The notes under the pieces are model-generated. The model saw only the letters and a list, made by a program, of their open reading frames with translations. It was not told the origin of the DNA and made no database searches. A stretch of 44,828 nt of DNA from Nocardiopsis listeri NBRC 13360 (GTDB lineage Bacteria; Actinomycetota; Actinomycetes; Streptosporangiales; Streptosporangiaceae). The DNA lies in NCBI RefSeq assembly GCF_001570765.1, contig NZ_BCSH01000066.1:1-44828 (forward strand). Reading direction: 5' to 3'. The position numbers and the translations under genes were made by a program. Below are positions 24,876 to 33,302 of this stretch, piece after piece; within the stretch, counting starts at the first letter, position 1, and each line of letters opens with the position of its first letter.

Positions 24876-25517
24876 TCAGCCGTCCGATACGTCGAGCAGG
24901 CCTCGGCGGAAGCCCGCGGCCACCGCGGCCGCGCGGTCGTTGACCCCGAGCTTGGCGTAGATGTGGAGCACGTGCGTCTTGACGGTGGCCTCGCTGATGA
25001 ACAGGCGTGCCGCCGCCCCCCGGTTGGTGGACCCGTCGGCGATGAGCCGGAGGATCTCCAGTTCACGGTCGCTCAGGGACACCGAAGGTGAGCGCATCCG
25101 GCCCACGAGTCGGGTCGCCACCGATGGGGAGAGCACCGTCTCCCCGCGCGCGGCCGAACGGACGGCTCGGGTCAGTTCCTCGGGCAGCGCGTCCTTGAGG
25201 AGGTAGCCGGTGGCCCCGGCCTCGATGGCCGGGCCGACGTCGCTGTCGGTGGCATAGGTGGTCAGCACCAGCACACGGGACGGAACGCCCAGTCGGACCA
25301 GTTCCCGGATGGCATCGACACCGCTCGTGTCGGGCATGCGCAGGTCCATGAGGATCACGTCGGGCTCCAGCGACCGGGCCAGTTCGACCGCCCGCGCCCC
25401 GTCGGATGCCTCTCCGACCACGTCGAACCCCGGGTCCGCGGCGAACATGCCTCGGATGCCATCGCGGACGACGGGGTGGTCGTCGGTGATGAGGAGGCGG
25501 ATGGGCCGGTCGGTCAC
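24876..25517 (-). CDS. NarL-type response regulator of the ABC operon
   Basis: A 213-residue response regulator. Receiver motifs are ITDDHPVVRDG, the phospho-aspartate at about residue 58 (ILMDLRMPD), VLTTYATD and the lysine in LLKDALP. The LuxR-type helix-turn-helix runs SLSDRELEILRLIADGSTNR to ATVKTHVLHIYAKL. Its GTG start at 25517 overlaps the stop of the histidine kinase. It is the last gene of the ABC transporter and two-component operon and probably controls that operon. Confidence 0.92.
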   Translation of the reverse strand: MTDRPIRLLITDDHPVVRDGIRGMFAADPGFDVVGEASDGARAVELARSLEPDVILMDLRMPDTSGVDAIRELVRLGVPSRVLVLTTYATDSDVGPAIEAGATGYLLKDALPEELTRAVRSAARGETVLSPSVATRLVGRMRSPSVSLSDRELEILRLIADGSTNRGAAARLFISEATVKTHVLHIYAKLGVNDRAAAVAAGFRRGLLDVSDG

Positions 25518-26785
25518 CAGTGTTCTCCCTCTGAAGCGGCCGGGACGACCACGGAGATCGCCGTCCCGGCACCGGGTTCGGACTCGATCTCCAGGGTCCC
25601 GGACAGGCCGGACACGCGCTGCCGCATGGACGTCAGACCGAAGCCGCCGCGCGCTCGGTCGGACGCGCCGTCGAGGCGCGGTGCAGGGCACCGCTCGGGA
25701 TCGAAGCCCACACCGTCGTCGCGCACGTCCAAGGCGACCACGTCCTCCATGTACGACAGGGTCACCCCCACGCGTTCGGCACGGGCGTGCTTGGTCACGT
25801 TGGCCAGGGCCTCCTGCACCACGCGGAGCAGGGCGGCCTCCACCTCGTCGCGCAGGGGCCGGGCCTCACCGGTGTCGGTGAAGTCCGCGCGCACCCCGTA
25901 CAGACGCGACCAGCGGGCGGTGAGGTCGGACAGGGCCTCGGGCAACGCCGCCGATTCCAGGGGCGCCGGTCCGAGCGCGTCCACGGACCTGCGCGCCTCC
26001 GTCAGGTTCTCGCGGGCCAGCCGCAGGGCGTTGTCGACGCGGGACCGCCACTCCCCCGCCTCCGCCGCCCGTTCGGCGGACTGGAGCTGGGTGATGATCC
26101 CGACGAACCCCTGGGCGAGGGTGTCGTGGATCTCTCGGGCGATGCGTCGGCGTTCGTCGAGCACACCGGCTTCGCGCGCCTGGACCAAGAGTTGAGCGTG
26201 CAGTCCCTCGTTCTCCCGGATGGTCTCGCGCAGTCGCCGCACCATCTGCTCGCGTTCGGCGCTGCGCTGCTCGGTGACCTCGCCCAGGTGGCTGAACACC
26301 ACGACCATCACGACGATGGTCACCACGAACGACAGGCGTAGGAGAAGCGGGCCGGGAGCGAGGGTCAAAGGCCCACCGATGTACGCGTCGACGGTCGCCA
26401 GAGCGGTGGCGAGCACCCCCAGGTACCGCCAGGCGCCCGTGAGGAGCCACCAGGAGTACACGTAACCGATGAAGCCGAAGAACCCCGCGAACCAGACACT
26501 GATCACACCGAGGACCGCGATCATCACGATCAGCGCGGCGATGAAGGCGATCGCCACACCCGTCCGGTCGACCCACACGTGGCGACGACCGCTCACCGTC
26601 CACAGCAGCAGGGCGGTGAGCGCGACCAGAGCGAGTGTCCGCGGGCTCGGCCACTGTACGTCGCCGGTGGTGAACGCCAACACCGTGGAGGCGGCCAACA
26701 GGGCGAACGGAGCGACGGCGATGAGCCGTCCCAACCGACGCTCCCGCAGGTCGAGATCGTGCTCCGAGGTGTTCTCCATGCTCAC
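25514..26785 (-). CDS. sensor histidine kinase of the ABC operon
   Basis: A 423-residue DesK/NarX-class kinase with about six membrane helices in the first 175 residues and hardly any extracellular loop. A coiled coil follows, then the HisKA_3 domain with histidine at about residue 220 (RIAREIHDTLAQG) and an ATP-binding domain with EALANVTKHA and DDGVGFD. Such intramembrane-sensing kinases often watch the adjacent transporter or membrane-active antibiotics. The GTG start overlaps the permease stop as GTGA; an ATG two codons later is the alternative. Confidence 0.92.
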   Translation of the reverse strand: MSMENTSEHDLDLRERRLGRLIAVAPFALLAASTVLAFTTGDVQWPSPRTLALVALTALLLWTVSGRRHVWVDRTGVAIAFIAALIVMIAVLGVISVWFAGFFGFIGYVYSWWLLTGAWRYLGVLATALATVDAYIGGPLTLAPGPLLLRLSFVVTIVVMVVVFSHLGEVTEQRSAEREQMVRRLRETIRENEGLHAQLLVQAREAGVLDERRRIAREIHDTLAQGFVGIITQLQSAERAAEAGEWRSRVDNALRLARENLTEARRSVDALGPAPLESAALPEALSDLTARWSRLYGVRADFTDTGEARPLRDEVEAALLRVVQEALANVTKHARAERVGVTLSYMEDVVALDVRDDGVGFDPERCPAPRLDGASDRARGGFGLTSMRQRVSGLSGTLEIESEPGAGTAISVVVPAASEGEHW

Positions 26786-27483
26786 TCCCAGCGGAAGTAC
26801 CTGGCCGCGAGGGCGCTGAGGACCACCGCGTACGCCGCCATGGTGATCAGGGGCAGCGGTTCGAGGATCCCATTCGACCAGGCGGAGTGGAAACTCTCCC
26901 GCATCGCGCCCAACGGGGTGAACCGGCCGGCGACCGCCAACGGTTCCGGCATGTACTCGGGGGGCTGCATGAGCCCGGCGAGGTAGGACATGGGGAAGAA
27001 GAGCAGCACGCCGAACCCGTTGGCCGACCGCCCGTTCGGGGCGAGCGCCGCGAGGAGCAGGCCGATGGCGAAGGTCGACGCCACCCCCAGGGCGAACGCC
27101 ACGGCGAAGGCGGTGCCCGAGGGGACGACCGCACCCAGGAACCCCGTGCCGACCACCAGCAGGAGTACGACCGCCAGCACCGTGAGGACGAGCTGGAGCA
27201 GGATCTGCACGGTGAGCAGGTTCCCCGGGCGCACCGGGGTGACCGAGAGCCGGCGCAGGATCCCGTGTTCGCGGTAGGTGGCCAGGGTGGTGGGCAGCAG
27301 GTACACGCCCACCATGGCGATCGCCATGGTGACCGCCATCGGAAGCAGGACCGTGTCCCCCTCGGTGATGGAACCGCCGAACGCCAACAGGATGAACAGG
27401 GGGATGAGCAGGCTGAACACGGCGCCGGGTTCGCGGACCAGCAGCTTGGTCTCGACGGTGGTGAGCTTGGTGAGGCTCTTCAT
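26782..27483 (-). CDS. ABC-2 type transporter permease
   Basis: A 233-residue permease with six predicted helices. The N-terminal MKSLTKLTTVETKLLVREP and the cytoplasmic loop TYREHGILRRLSVTPVRP are typical of ABC-2 (DrrB-like) exporters, as is PMSYLAGLMQPPEYMPE before the last helices. It forms the membrane channel for the ATPase encoded just upstream, with which it overlaps by four bases (ATGA). The substrate is unknown; lipids, lantibiotics or drugs are common for this class. Confidence 0.92.
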   Translation of the reverse strand: MKSLTKLTTVETKLLVREPGAVFSLLIPLFILLAFGGSITEGDTVLLPMAVTMAIAMVGVYLLPTTLATYREHGILRRLSVTPVRPGNLLTVQILLQLVLTVLAVVLLLVVGTGFLGAVVPSGTAFAVAFALGVASTFAIGLLLAALAPNGRSANGFGVLLFFPMSYLAGLMQPPEYMPEPLAVAGRFTPLGAMRESFHSAWSNGILEPLPLITMAAYAVVLSALAARYFRWE

Positions 27484-28427
27484 GATCCGTCCCCGTTCTC
27501 CGTGGCTCGAAAGGAGTGCCCGGTCAGGGCGATGAAGGCGTCGTCGAGGCTGCGACCGTCGATACGCAGGTCGGCGACGAGGAGGCGTTCGCGGGCCAGG
27601 GCAGCGGTGACCTCGGTGGCGAAGTCGCCGCGTCCCACCAGTTCGACCCGGTCGTCGGTGCGGGAGACCGAGCCCACCCCCGGTAGGTTCCCGAGCAGGG
27701 CCTCCGGCGCCGAGGCCGGGGAAGCTCCCCCGTCCATCAGCCGGAATCCCATCCGGTACTCGGGGTCGACCCGGTCGATCAGCCCCGCGAGGGTGTCGAG
27801 GGCGACGACACGGCCACGATCGAAGACCGCCACCCGGTCGCACAGTTCCTCCACCTCGTCCATGAAGTGGCTGACGAGTACGACCGTCACCCCCTCGGCG
27901 CGGACCCGTTCGACCAGCTCCCAGGTGGCCCGGCGAGCCTGCGGGTCGAGTCCGGTGGTGAGTTCGTCCAGGAACGCGACCTCGGGGTCCCCGACCAACG
28001 CCAAGGCGATGAACAAGCGCTGCTTCTGCCCGCCGGAGAGCCTGCCGAAGCGTGTGTCGCGCTGCTCGGCGAGTCCCCACCACTCCAGCAGCTCCCGCCA
28101 GTCCCTGGGGCGGGAGTAGAAGGAGGCGTACAGATCCAGCGCCTCCCACACCTTGATGGTCTCGGGGAGTCGGGTGTGCTGTAGTTGCACACCGATGCGT
28201 TCGCGCAGCTCCAGGCTCTGGTCGATGGGGTCGGATCCGAGCACCCGGATCGTTCCGGAGTCGGGGCGGCGCAGGCCTTCCACACACTCCACGGCGGTGG
28301 TCTTGCCCGCGCCGTTGGGGCCGAGGATCCCGAACACCTCTCCCTTCTCCACGGAGAAGGAGACCCGGTCCAGGACCACGTGATCGTCGTACTTCTTGCA
28401 GAGTTCGTCGACTTCGATGACTGCCAT
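27480..28427 (-). CDS. ABC-2 type transporter ATP-binding protein
   Basis: A 315-residue ATPase. Walker A (GPNGAGKTTA, about residues 36-45), Q-loop (VQLQHT), signature LSGGQKQR, Walker B VAFLDELTTGLDP and the switch histidine VLVSHFMDE are all intact. The last 75 residues form the regulatory domain usual in DrrA-like exporters. It starts at ATG 28427; upstream frames lack conservation. It is first in a tightly packed operon: ATPase, permease, kinase, regulator, all overlapping by about four bases. Confidence 0.94.
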   Translation of the reverse strand: MAVIEVDELCKKYDDHVVLDRVSFSVEKGEVFGILGPNGAGKTTAVECVEGLRRPDSGTIRVLGSDPIDQSLELRERIGVQLQHTRLPETIKVWEALDLYASFYSRPRDWRELLEWWGLAEQRDTRFGRLSGGQKQRLFIALALVGDPEVAFLDELTTGLDPQARRATWELVERVRAEGVTVVLVSHFMDEVEELCDRVAVFDRGRVVALDTLAGLIDRVDPEYRMGFRLMDGGASPASAPEALLGNLPGVGSVSRTDDRVELVGRGDFATEVTAALARERLLVADLRIDGRSLDDAFIALTGHSFRATENGDGS

Positions 28428-28753
28428 GCCCACAAGCCTGGTCGGCACGGGCTCTTCCCGGATCGCCCGTGTGGCCCCTGTTCGGCACCGATGCGACGGA
28501 CCCGTGTCATCCACCGTTCGGTGGATGCCGACGTCCGGCCGGAGCCCCTCTCCGGGGGCCGCTGGGCTCGGACCCACAGCGGATCCTTCGAGCCTCGTTA
28601 CAACACCCGACGAAATTCGGCCATGGGGGCGACCGGTGAATTCTTTGACCAGAACCGGTCACCGGAATTCACGGCTCGACCCTTTGCGCGTCAAGCTTCT
28701 CCATGTTCTTTTATGAACTGGTAAGTAATTAACGACGATCGCGAAGGACACCC
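28428..28753. other. upstream region of ABC operon and amidase, with hairpins
   Basis: Some 325 bases without a gene, holding two divergent promoters. Near the amidase side GACCGGT (28631-28637) can pair with ACCGGTC (28654-28660), or GTGAATTC (28636-28643) with GAATTCAC (28665-28672); the two pairings overlap and exclude each other. The stretch from 28705 to 28740 is AT-rich and may hold a -10 element. Confidence 0.45.
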
Positions 28754-29578
28754 ATGACCAACATCCCCCGGTCCGGTCCGAACAGGCGTTCCCTCCTGCG
28801 CGGGGCCGCCCTCACCTCGGGCGTGGCCCTCCTCGGAGGCTCCCTCGGCACGCTGGGCGCCACCGCCGCCTCCGCGCAACCGAGCAACCCCATCCAGGCG
28901 GCCGCCCCGGAGCTCTACTGGCGCGGCGCCTGGAACGCCCGCGCACCTCGCTCGCCCATCCAGGTGCTGGCCAACGCGCCGACCTACATCGTGGTCCACC
29001 ACACCGCCACGCCCAACAGCACCGACTACTCGCTCGACCACGGACTGAACCTGTCCAAGTCGATCCAGAACCACCACATGGACACCAACGGCTGGATCGA
29101 CGCCGGCCAGCAGCTCACCATCAGCCGCGGTGGGTACGTGATGGAGGGCCGTGACCGCACCCCCGAGGCCATCGCGGCCGGTCAGCACGTCGTGGGCACC
29201 CACGTGGCCAACTACAACAGCTCGGCCATCGGCATCGAGAACGAGGGCACCTACACGAGCGCGAGCCCGACCCAGGCCCTGACCGACTCCCTGGTGGAGA
29301 CCCTGGCCTGGCTGTGCGGCGCCTACGGTCTCAACCCGAGCGCGATCGTCGGCCACCGGGACTTCAACGCCACCGCCTGCCCCGGCGACGTGCTGTACGC
29401 GATGCTCCCCGACCTGCGCAACCGGGTCACCCAGACGATGAGCGCTCTCGACATCCCCATCGCCGCCGCACGCGCGGCCGGTGAGGACGGCCCCACCTAC
29501 CCGGCGGTGCCCGACGACGAGCCGAGCCACGAGTTCTACCACGGTCCCCTCCGCGGCCCGGACGACATCTCCCACTAG
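28754..29578 (+). CDS. Tat-exported N-acetylmuramoyl-L-alanine amidase
   Basis: A 274-residue secreted amidase that should cut between MurNAc and L-alanine in peptidoglycan. The N-terminus is a Tat signal (RR at 11-12, then SLLRGAALTSGVALLGG, likely cleavage after ASA at residue 41). The Amidase_2/PGRP domain has the zinc ligands in VVHHTATP near residue 82 and GHRDFNATACPGD with His 201 and Cys 209, and the conserved SAIGIENEG. A short disordered tail ends it. AAGGA precedes the ATG. Use of the Tat route suggests folding in the cytosol before export. It is monocistronic, with a clear terminator. Confidence 0.93.
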   Translation: MTNIPRSGPNRRSLLRGAALTSGVALLGGSLGTLGATAASAQPSNPIQAAAPELYWRGAWNARAPRSPIQVLANAPTYIVVHHTATPNSTDYSLDHGLNLSKSIQNHHMDTNGWIDAGQQLTISRGGYVMEGRDRTPEAIAAGQHVVGTHVANYNSSAIGIENEGTYTSASPTQALTDSLVETLAWLCGAYGLNPSAIVGHRDFNATACPGDVLYAMLPDLRNRVTQTMSALDIPIAAARAAGEDGPTYPAVPDDEPSHEFYHGPLRGPDDISH

Positions 29579-29641
29579 ACGACACCCCATGTCGGGGACG
29601 TAGAGGACATCACCCCGTTCGGTGTCGCTCTCGCCCATCCC

Positions 29642-29672
29642 ACGGTGCCCACCATCCCCCGGTGGGCACCGT
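29642..29672 (+). terminator. terminator of the amidase gene
   Basis: A perfect 12-bp stem, ACGGTGCCCACC with GGTGGGCACCGT, has a 7-base loop and is followed by CTCCTTTC. Confidence 0.85.
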
Positions 29673-29689
29673 CTCCTTTCACATCCGCT

Positions 29690-29711
29690 CTTCACACCCT
29701 GTTCTAACGAA
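29690..29711 (+). promoter_or_regulatory. PHO-box-like direct repeat, distal
   Basis: Two 11-base units, CTTCACACCCT and GTTCTAACGAA, follow each other. Streptomyces PhoP sites are 11-base direct repeats of the type GTTCACCnnnn. The first unit fits well, the second in four to five positions. Confidence 0.35.
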
Positions 29712-29750
29712 GGATCACAAGCCCCGCCCCACCTGCGATTCCGCCTCCCA

Positions 29751-29805
29751 CGCACAGGAAACTCACAGGAAACCCTCCGTGAATTCACAGGGTGTTCGAG
29801 TTGTG
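29751..29805 (+). promoter_or_regulatory. 11-bp phased repeats upstream of the VTC operon
   Basis: CACAGGAAACT (29753) and CACAGGAAACC (29764) are adjacent direct repeats; a third CACAGG stands exactly two periods further (29786). In the same phase TTCACAGGGTG and TTCGAGTTGTG start at 29784 and 29795. Such phased repeats are how OmpR/PhoB-type regulators bind. The site is 40-90 bases before the operon start. Confidence 0.5.
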
Positions 29806-29842
29806 TCTTCCCTGTCATCACCACGACAGGGACGGAGGACAC

Positions 29843-30736
29843 GTGTTCCGAGCACGACGGGTGAACGAGGACGATTCCCAGGGCCCCGGCACCGATCCCG
29901 GAAGTCGCTTCCGGGCACCGGGCGGGCTGCACGCCTTCAACCGCTATGAGCTCAAGTACCTGGTCCCCTCCGGACAGGCCTCGGACATCAGGGACGAGCT
30001 CACGGCGCGCATGGGCAGGGACGGCAACGCCGGTCCGCGGGGCTACGGCGTGTGGAGCCTGTACTACGACACCGACCGCCTGCGCTTCTACCACGAGAAG
30101 ATCGAGGGGCTGAAGTTCCGGCGCAAGCTGCGCATCCGCCGTTACGGCGAGGTCGGGGTCGACCCTTCCGAGGAAACACCGGTCTCGGTGGAGATCAAGC
30201 AGCGGGTGAACCGGGTGACCCAGAAACGCCGCGTGATCCTCCCCTACGACGTGGCTCGTGACCTGTGCGACCGGCGTCTGCACGTGCACCACCCCGGGGT
30301 CGACCAGGCGTTCGTCGACGAGGTCCTCGACCTCATCATCCGCCTGGACCTGCGCCCGGTCGCCATGACCGGTTACCGACGCGAGCCCTACGTGGGAATC
30401 GACGCCGACCTCGGATTGCGCGTGACCCTGGACCACCGGATCAGGGGACGCGACCGCGACTTCGACCTGCGCGCCGAGACCGAGAACCGCTACATCATCG
30501 ACCCCGACCTCGCTGTGATGGAGGTCAAGGCCAACGAGCGCGCCCCTTACTGGGTCACGGACATGGCGGCCCGCCACGGGCTCCAGATCCAGCGCATCTC
30601 CAAGTACTGCCAGAGCGTCGAGGCCCACGGGATGGCTCCTCGCTCGCTCTTCCACCTGCCCGTGGACGACGTGGTCGCCGAGACCCGACCCGTCCTCGAC
30701 GGTGTCGTGGACGACCCGACTCCCATGGCGCGCTGA
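29843..30736 (+). CDS. VTC-domain protein (polyphosphate polymerase fold)
   Basis: A 297-residue protein that is nearly all VTC domain, the triphosphate-tunnel fold that makes polyphosphate from ATP in yeast Vtc4. Tunnel residues are visible: FNRYELKYLV (34-41), SLYYDTDRLRFYHEK, KFRRKLRIRRYGE (91-103), VSVEIKQRVNRVTQKRR and the late glutamate strand LAVMEVKANERAPYW. There is no SPX domain and no membrane helix, so it is probably cytosolic at the membrane face. I choose GTG 29843 after GGAGG. It leads an operon with DUF4956 and CotH genes. Whether it makes polyphosphate or another phosphoryl polymer is open. Confidence 0.88.
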   Translation: MFRARRVNEDDSQGPGTDPGSRFRAPGGLHAFNRYELKYLVPSGQASDIRDELTARMGRDGNAGPRGYGVWSLYYDTDRLRFYHEKIEGLKFRRKLRIRRYGEVGVDPSEETPVSVEIKQRVNRVTQKRRVILPYDVARDLCDRRLHVHHPGVDQAFVDEVLDLIIRLDLRPVAMTGYRREPYVGIDADLGLRVTLDHRIRGRDRDFDLRAETENRYIIDPDLAVMEVKANERAPYWVTDMAARHGLQIQRISKYCQSVEAHGMAPRSLFHLPVDDVVAETRPVLDGVVDDPTPMAR

Positions 30737-30813
30737 CCGCCTTCCGGCGACCCGCACCGGACGTCCTTCGTCCACAGACCCGCACACCCACCCTCAAGGA
30801 AGACCCGAACCAG

Positions 30814-31500
30814 ATGAACCTCGATTTCGGCTTCACCGACCTGTCCGGCACGTTCAGCGTCATGGACGTGGCACTGGCACTGACCCTGTCCTTCCTGGCC
30901 GGCCTCGTGGTGGCCTGGACCTACCGCACGACGCACCGCAACATCAGCTACAGCCAGAGCTACGTCCACACCCTCGTGATCCTGGGCATGCTCATCTCCC
31001 TGATCATGCTGATCGTGGGATCCAACATCGCCCGCGCCTTCGCCCTGGTGGGCGCCCTCTCCGTGGTGCGTTTCCGTAACGCCATCAAGGAGACCCGCGA
31101 CGTCGGGTTCATCTTCCTGGTGATGGGCATCGGCATGGCCTGCGGTACCCGCTTCTACAGCTTGGCGATCATCGCGACCGTGGTCATCTGCGCCGTGATC
31201 CTGCTGATGAACCGCTTCAACTGGTTCGCGCTCAACGTGCAGCGTCAGGTCGTCAAGGTGCAGGTCCCCACCGACGGTGAGGACTACGGGCACCTGATCG
31301 ACGACGTGCTCATCCATCACACCGACGAGTACGAGCTGATCAGCACCGAGACCGTCCGCGGTGGCGCGCTGTTGGAGTCGGCCTACACCGCCCGGCTGAA
31401 GAAGGGCGTCAAGCCCGGTGAGCTCATCGAGCGGCTGCGGATGATCAACGCCGGGCAGAAGGCGACCGTGCTGACCGGATACGACCAGACGGACCTGTGA
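30814..31500 (+). CDS. DUF4956 membrane protein
   Basis: A 228-residue protein of the DUF4956 family. The N-terminal half has about four helices (LALTLSFLAGLVVAWTY; LVILGMLISLIMLIVG; a third at IFLVMGIGMACGTRF; then IIATVVICAVILLMNRF) with the conserved loop ALVGALSVVRFRNAIKETRD. The C-terminal 80 residues form a cytosolic alpha/beta domain. No biochemical function is established for the family, but it is repeatedly found beside VTC and CotH proteins. It might couple the cytosolic VTC enzyme to an exported step. Its stop overlaps the CotH start. Confidence 0.87.
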   Translation: MNLDFGFTDLSGTFSVMDVALALTLSFLAGLVVAWTYRTTHRNISYSQSYVHTLVILGMLISLIMLIVGSNIARAFALVGALSVVRFRNAIKETRDVGFIFLVMGIGMACGTRFYSLAIIATVVICAVILLMNRFNWFALNVQRQVVKVQVPTDGEDYGHLIDDVLIHHTDEYELISTETVRGGALLESAYTARLKKGVKPGELIERLRMINAGQKATVLTGYDQTDL

Positions 31501-33287
31501 CCATGCGCGAACACAACGACGACGGAAGCGGTACGCACCGCACCGGGGGGACCCGCCTGCGCCACCGCTTGCCGGTACGGCTGCGTCAGAACTGGAAGCT
31601 GCCGGCCGTGATCGTGGTGGGACTCCTGGCCTTGGTCCTGGTCTTCGGTGAGGCCCGCGTGCGCCCCTTCATCACCTCCGAGCTCGCCTCGGACGACGAG
31701 ATCACCAACGACGTCACCGGCGAAGGGGACCTGTTCGACGGAGGCGACCACGAGATCGAGGTGACCTTCGACGAGGACGAGTACGCCGACATGATGCGGA
31801 CCTTCAGGGAGGAGGGCGAGAAGGAGTACGTCAGCGCCGACATCACCATCGACGGCACCACGATCAACGACGTGGGGCTGCGGTTGAAGGGCAACTCCAC
31901 CCTGTCCTCACTGAGCGGTGACGGCGGGATGCCCGAGATGCCCGAGATGCCCGGGATGCCGAACGGGGAGGAGGGCGAGGAGGGCGCCTTCCCCGCCCCG
32001 CCCGGGGCCGAGGAAGGTACCGAAGGGCGACAGGAGGGCGACGGTCAAGGCGGCGGGCCCGGAGGGGGCGGAGGGGACGGCCTCGGCATGGTCACCCTGT
32101 CCGAGGACGAGCCCGAGAATCTCCCGTGGCTGATCAGCTTCGACGAGTTCTCCTCGGGCCGCGCCTACCAGGGCCACACCGAGATCACTCTGCGCCCGGC
32201 CGCGGGCGGCACCGACACCGCCCTCAACGAGGCGCTCGCGTTGGAGCTGACCGCCGCGGACGGTCAGACCACGCAGGACTACACGTTCACGTCGTTCAGC
32301 GTCAACGGCGGCGAGGCCGTGCCCAGGCTGCTGCTCGACTCACCGGACGCCGCGTGGGCCGGCACCCTCGGCGATGGTGTGCTGTACAAGGGCCGCGCGA
32401 GTGGCTCCTTCGACTACCTGGGCGGGGACCCCACCGACTACGAGGAGTCCTTCGACCAGCTCAACGCGGAGGGTTCCCAGGACCTGGAGCCGATCATGAA
32501 CCTGCTGGAGTTCGTCGAGGAGTCCGACGACGAGGAGTTCGCCCGCGATCTCGACGACTACGTGGACGTGGAGTCGTTCGCCCGTTACCTCGCCCTGCAG
32601 AACCTGATGTCCAACGGGGACGCCATGGACGGACCAGGGAACAACTACTACCTCTGGTACGACATCGACGAGGAACGATTCACGGTCTTGTCCTGGGACC
32701 TGAACCTCTCCTTCTCCGGCATGGGCGGCGGGATGCCGGGTCAGGAGGGCGCCGAGGGCACCGAGAACGCCGAAGGCGACCAGGCCACCGGCGACGACCG
32801 GTCGGCCGAGGGCGACCAGGCGCCGGAGGGTGGTCGGGCGCCCGGTGGGGCACCACGGATGCCCGGCGCAGGTCAGGACGGTGAGATGCCGGAGGGCATG
32901 CCGCGGATGCCCGGAGGCGAAGACGGTGAGACGCCCGAGGGCTTCCCCGACTTCGAGGATGGCGAGATGCCCGAGGGCATGTCCGAAATGGGTCGCGGAA
33001 GCGGGGCGCTCAAGGAACGGTTCATGGAGAACGAGGACTTCCAAGAACTGTACGAGCGGGCCTACGCCGATCTCTACCAGAACCTGGTGGAGGACGGCAC
33101 CGCCGACCAGATCCTGTCGGAGGTCGTCGGTCGGGCCGAGGCCGCCGGGGACGAGGGCGCCCGCGCCGCCGGTGAGACCCTCGCCGAGCAGGTGGAGGCG
33201 ATCAGCGCCGAACCTTCGGAGGACGTCGGCCTCTTCCCGGGCGGCGGGGCTCCCGAGGAGGGTGGGACTCCCCCGGAGGAGGAATAG
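31497..33287 (+). CDS. CotH-family extracytoplasmic protein kinase
   Basis: A 596-residue protein. One signal-anchor helix (residues 34-51) puts the rest outside the membrane. The CotH kinase core is recognisable: LRLKGNST near 128-134, VLYKGRASGSFDY near 286-297 with the likely ATP lysine, and NNYYLWYDIDEERFTVLSWDLN (372-393) with the metal-binding aspartate near 391. Two low-complexity inserts break the core: residues 141-195 and 400-500, rich in Gly, Glu, Pro and Met with MPEGMP-like repeats. CotH proteins phosphorylate spore-coat or surface proteins. The GTG start overlaps the DUF4956 stop. Confidence 0.87.
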   Translation: MTMREHNDDGSGTHRTGGTRLRHRLPVRLRQNWKLPAVIVVGLLALVLVFGEARVRPFITSELASDDEITNDVTGEGDLFDGGDHEIEVTFDEDEYADMMRTFREEGEKEYVSADITIDGTTINDVGLRLKGNSTLSSLSGDGGMPEMPEMPGMPNGEEGEEGAFPAPPGAEEGTEGRQEGDGQGGGPGGGGGDGLGMVTLSEDEPENLPWLISFDEFSSGRAYQGHTEITLRPAAGGTDTALNEALALELTAADGQTTQDYTFTSFSVNGGEAVPRLLLDSPDAAWAGTLGDGVLYKGRASGSFDYLGGDPTDYEESFDQLNAEGSQDLEPIMNLLEFVEESDDEEFARDLDDYVDVESFARYLALQNLMSNGDAMDGPGNNYYLWYDIDEERFTVLSWDLNLSFSGMGGGMPGQEGAEGTENAEGDQATGDDRSAEGDQAPEGGRAPGGAPRMPGAGQDGEMPEGMPRMPGGEDGETPEGFPDFEDGEMPEGMSEMGRGSGALKERFMENEDFQELYERAYADLYQNLVEDGTADQILSEVVGRAEAAGDEGARAAGETLAEQVEAISAEPSEDVGLFPGGGAPEEGGTPPEEE

Positions 33288-33302
33288 CGACCCGGCTCTA
33301 CC

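Noticed and set aside
28600..28740. A definite c-di-AMP (ydaO) riboswitch upstream of the amidase
   Set aside because: The conserved core blocks are not recognisable by eye in the right order, so I only report the hairpins as a finding.
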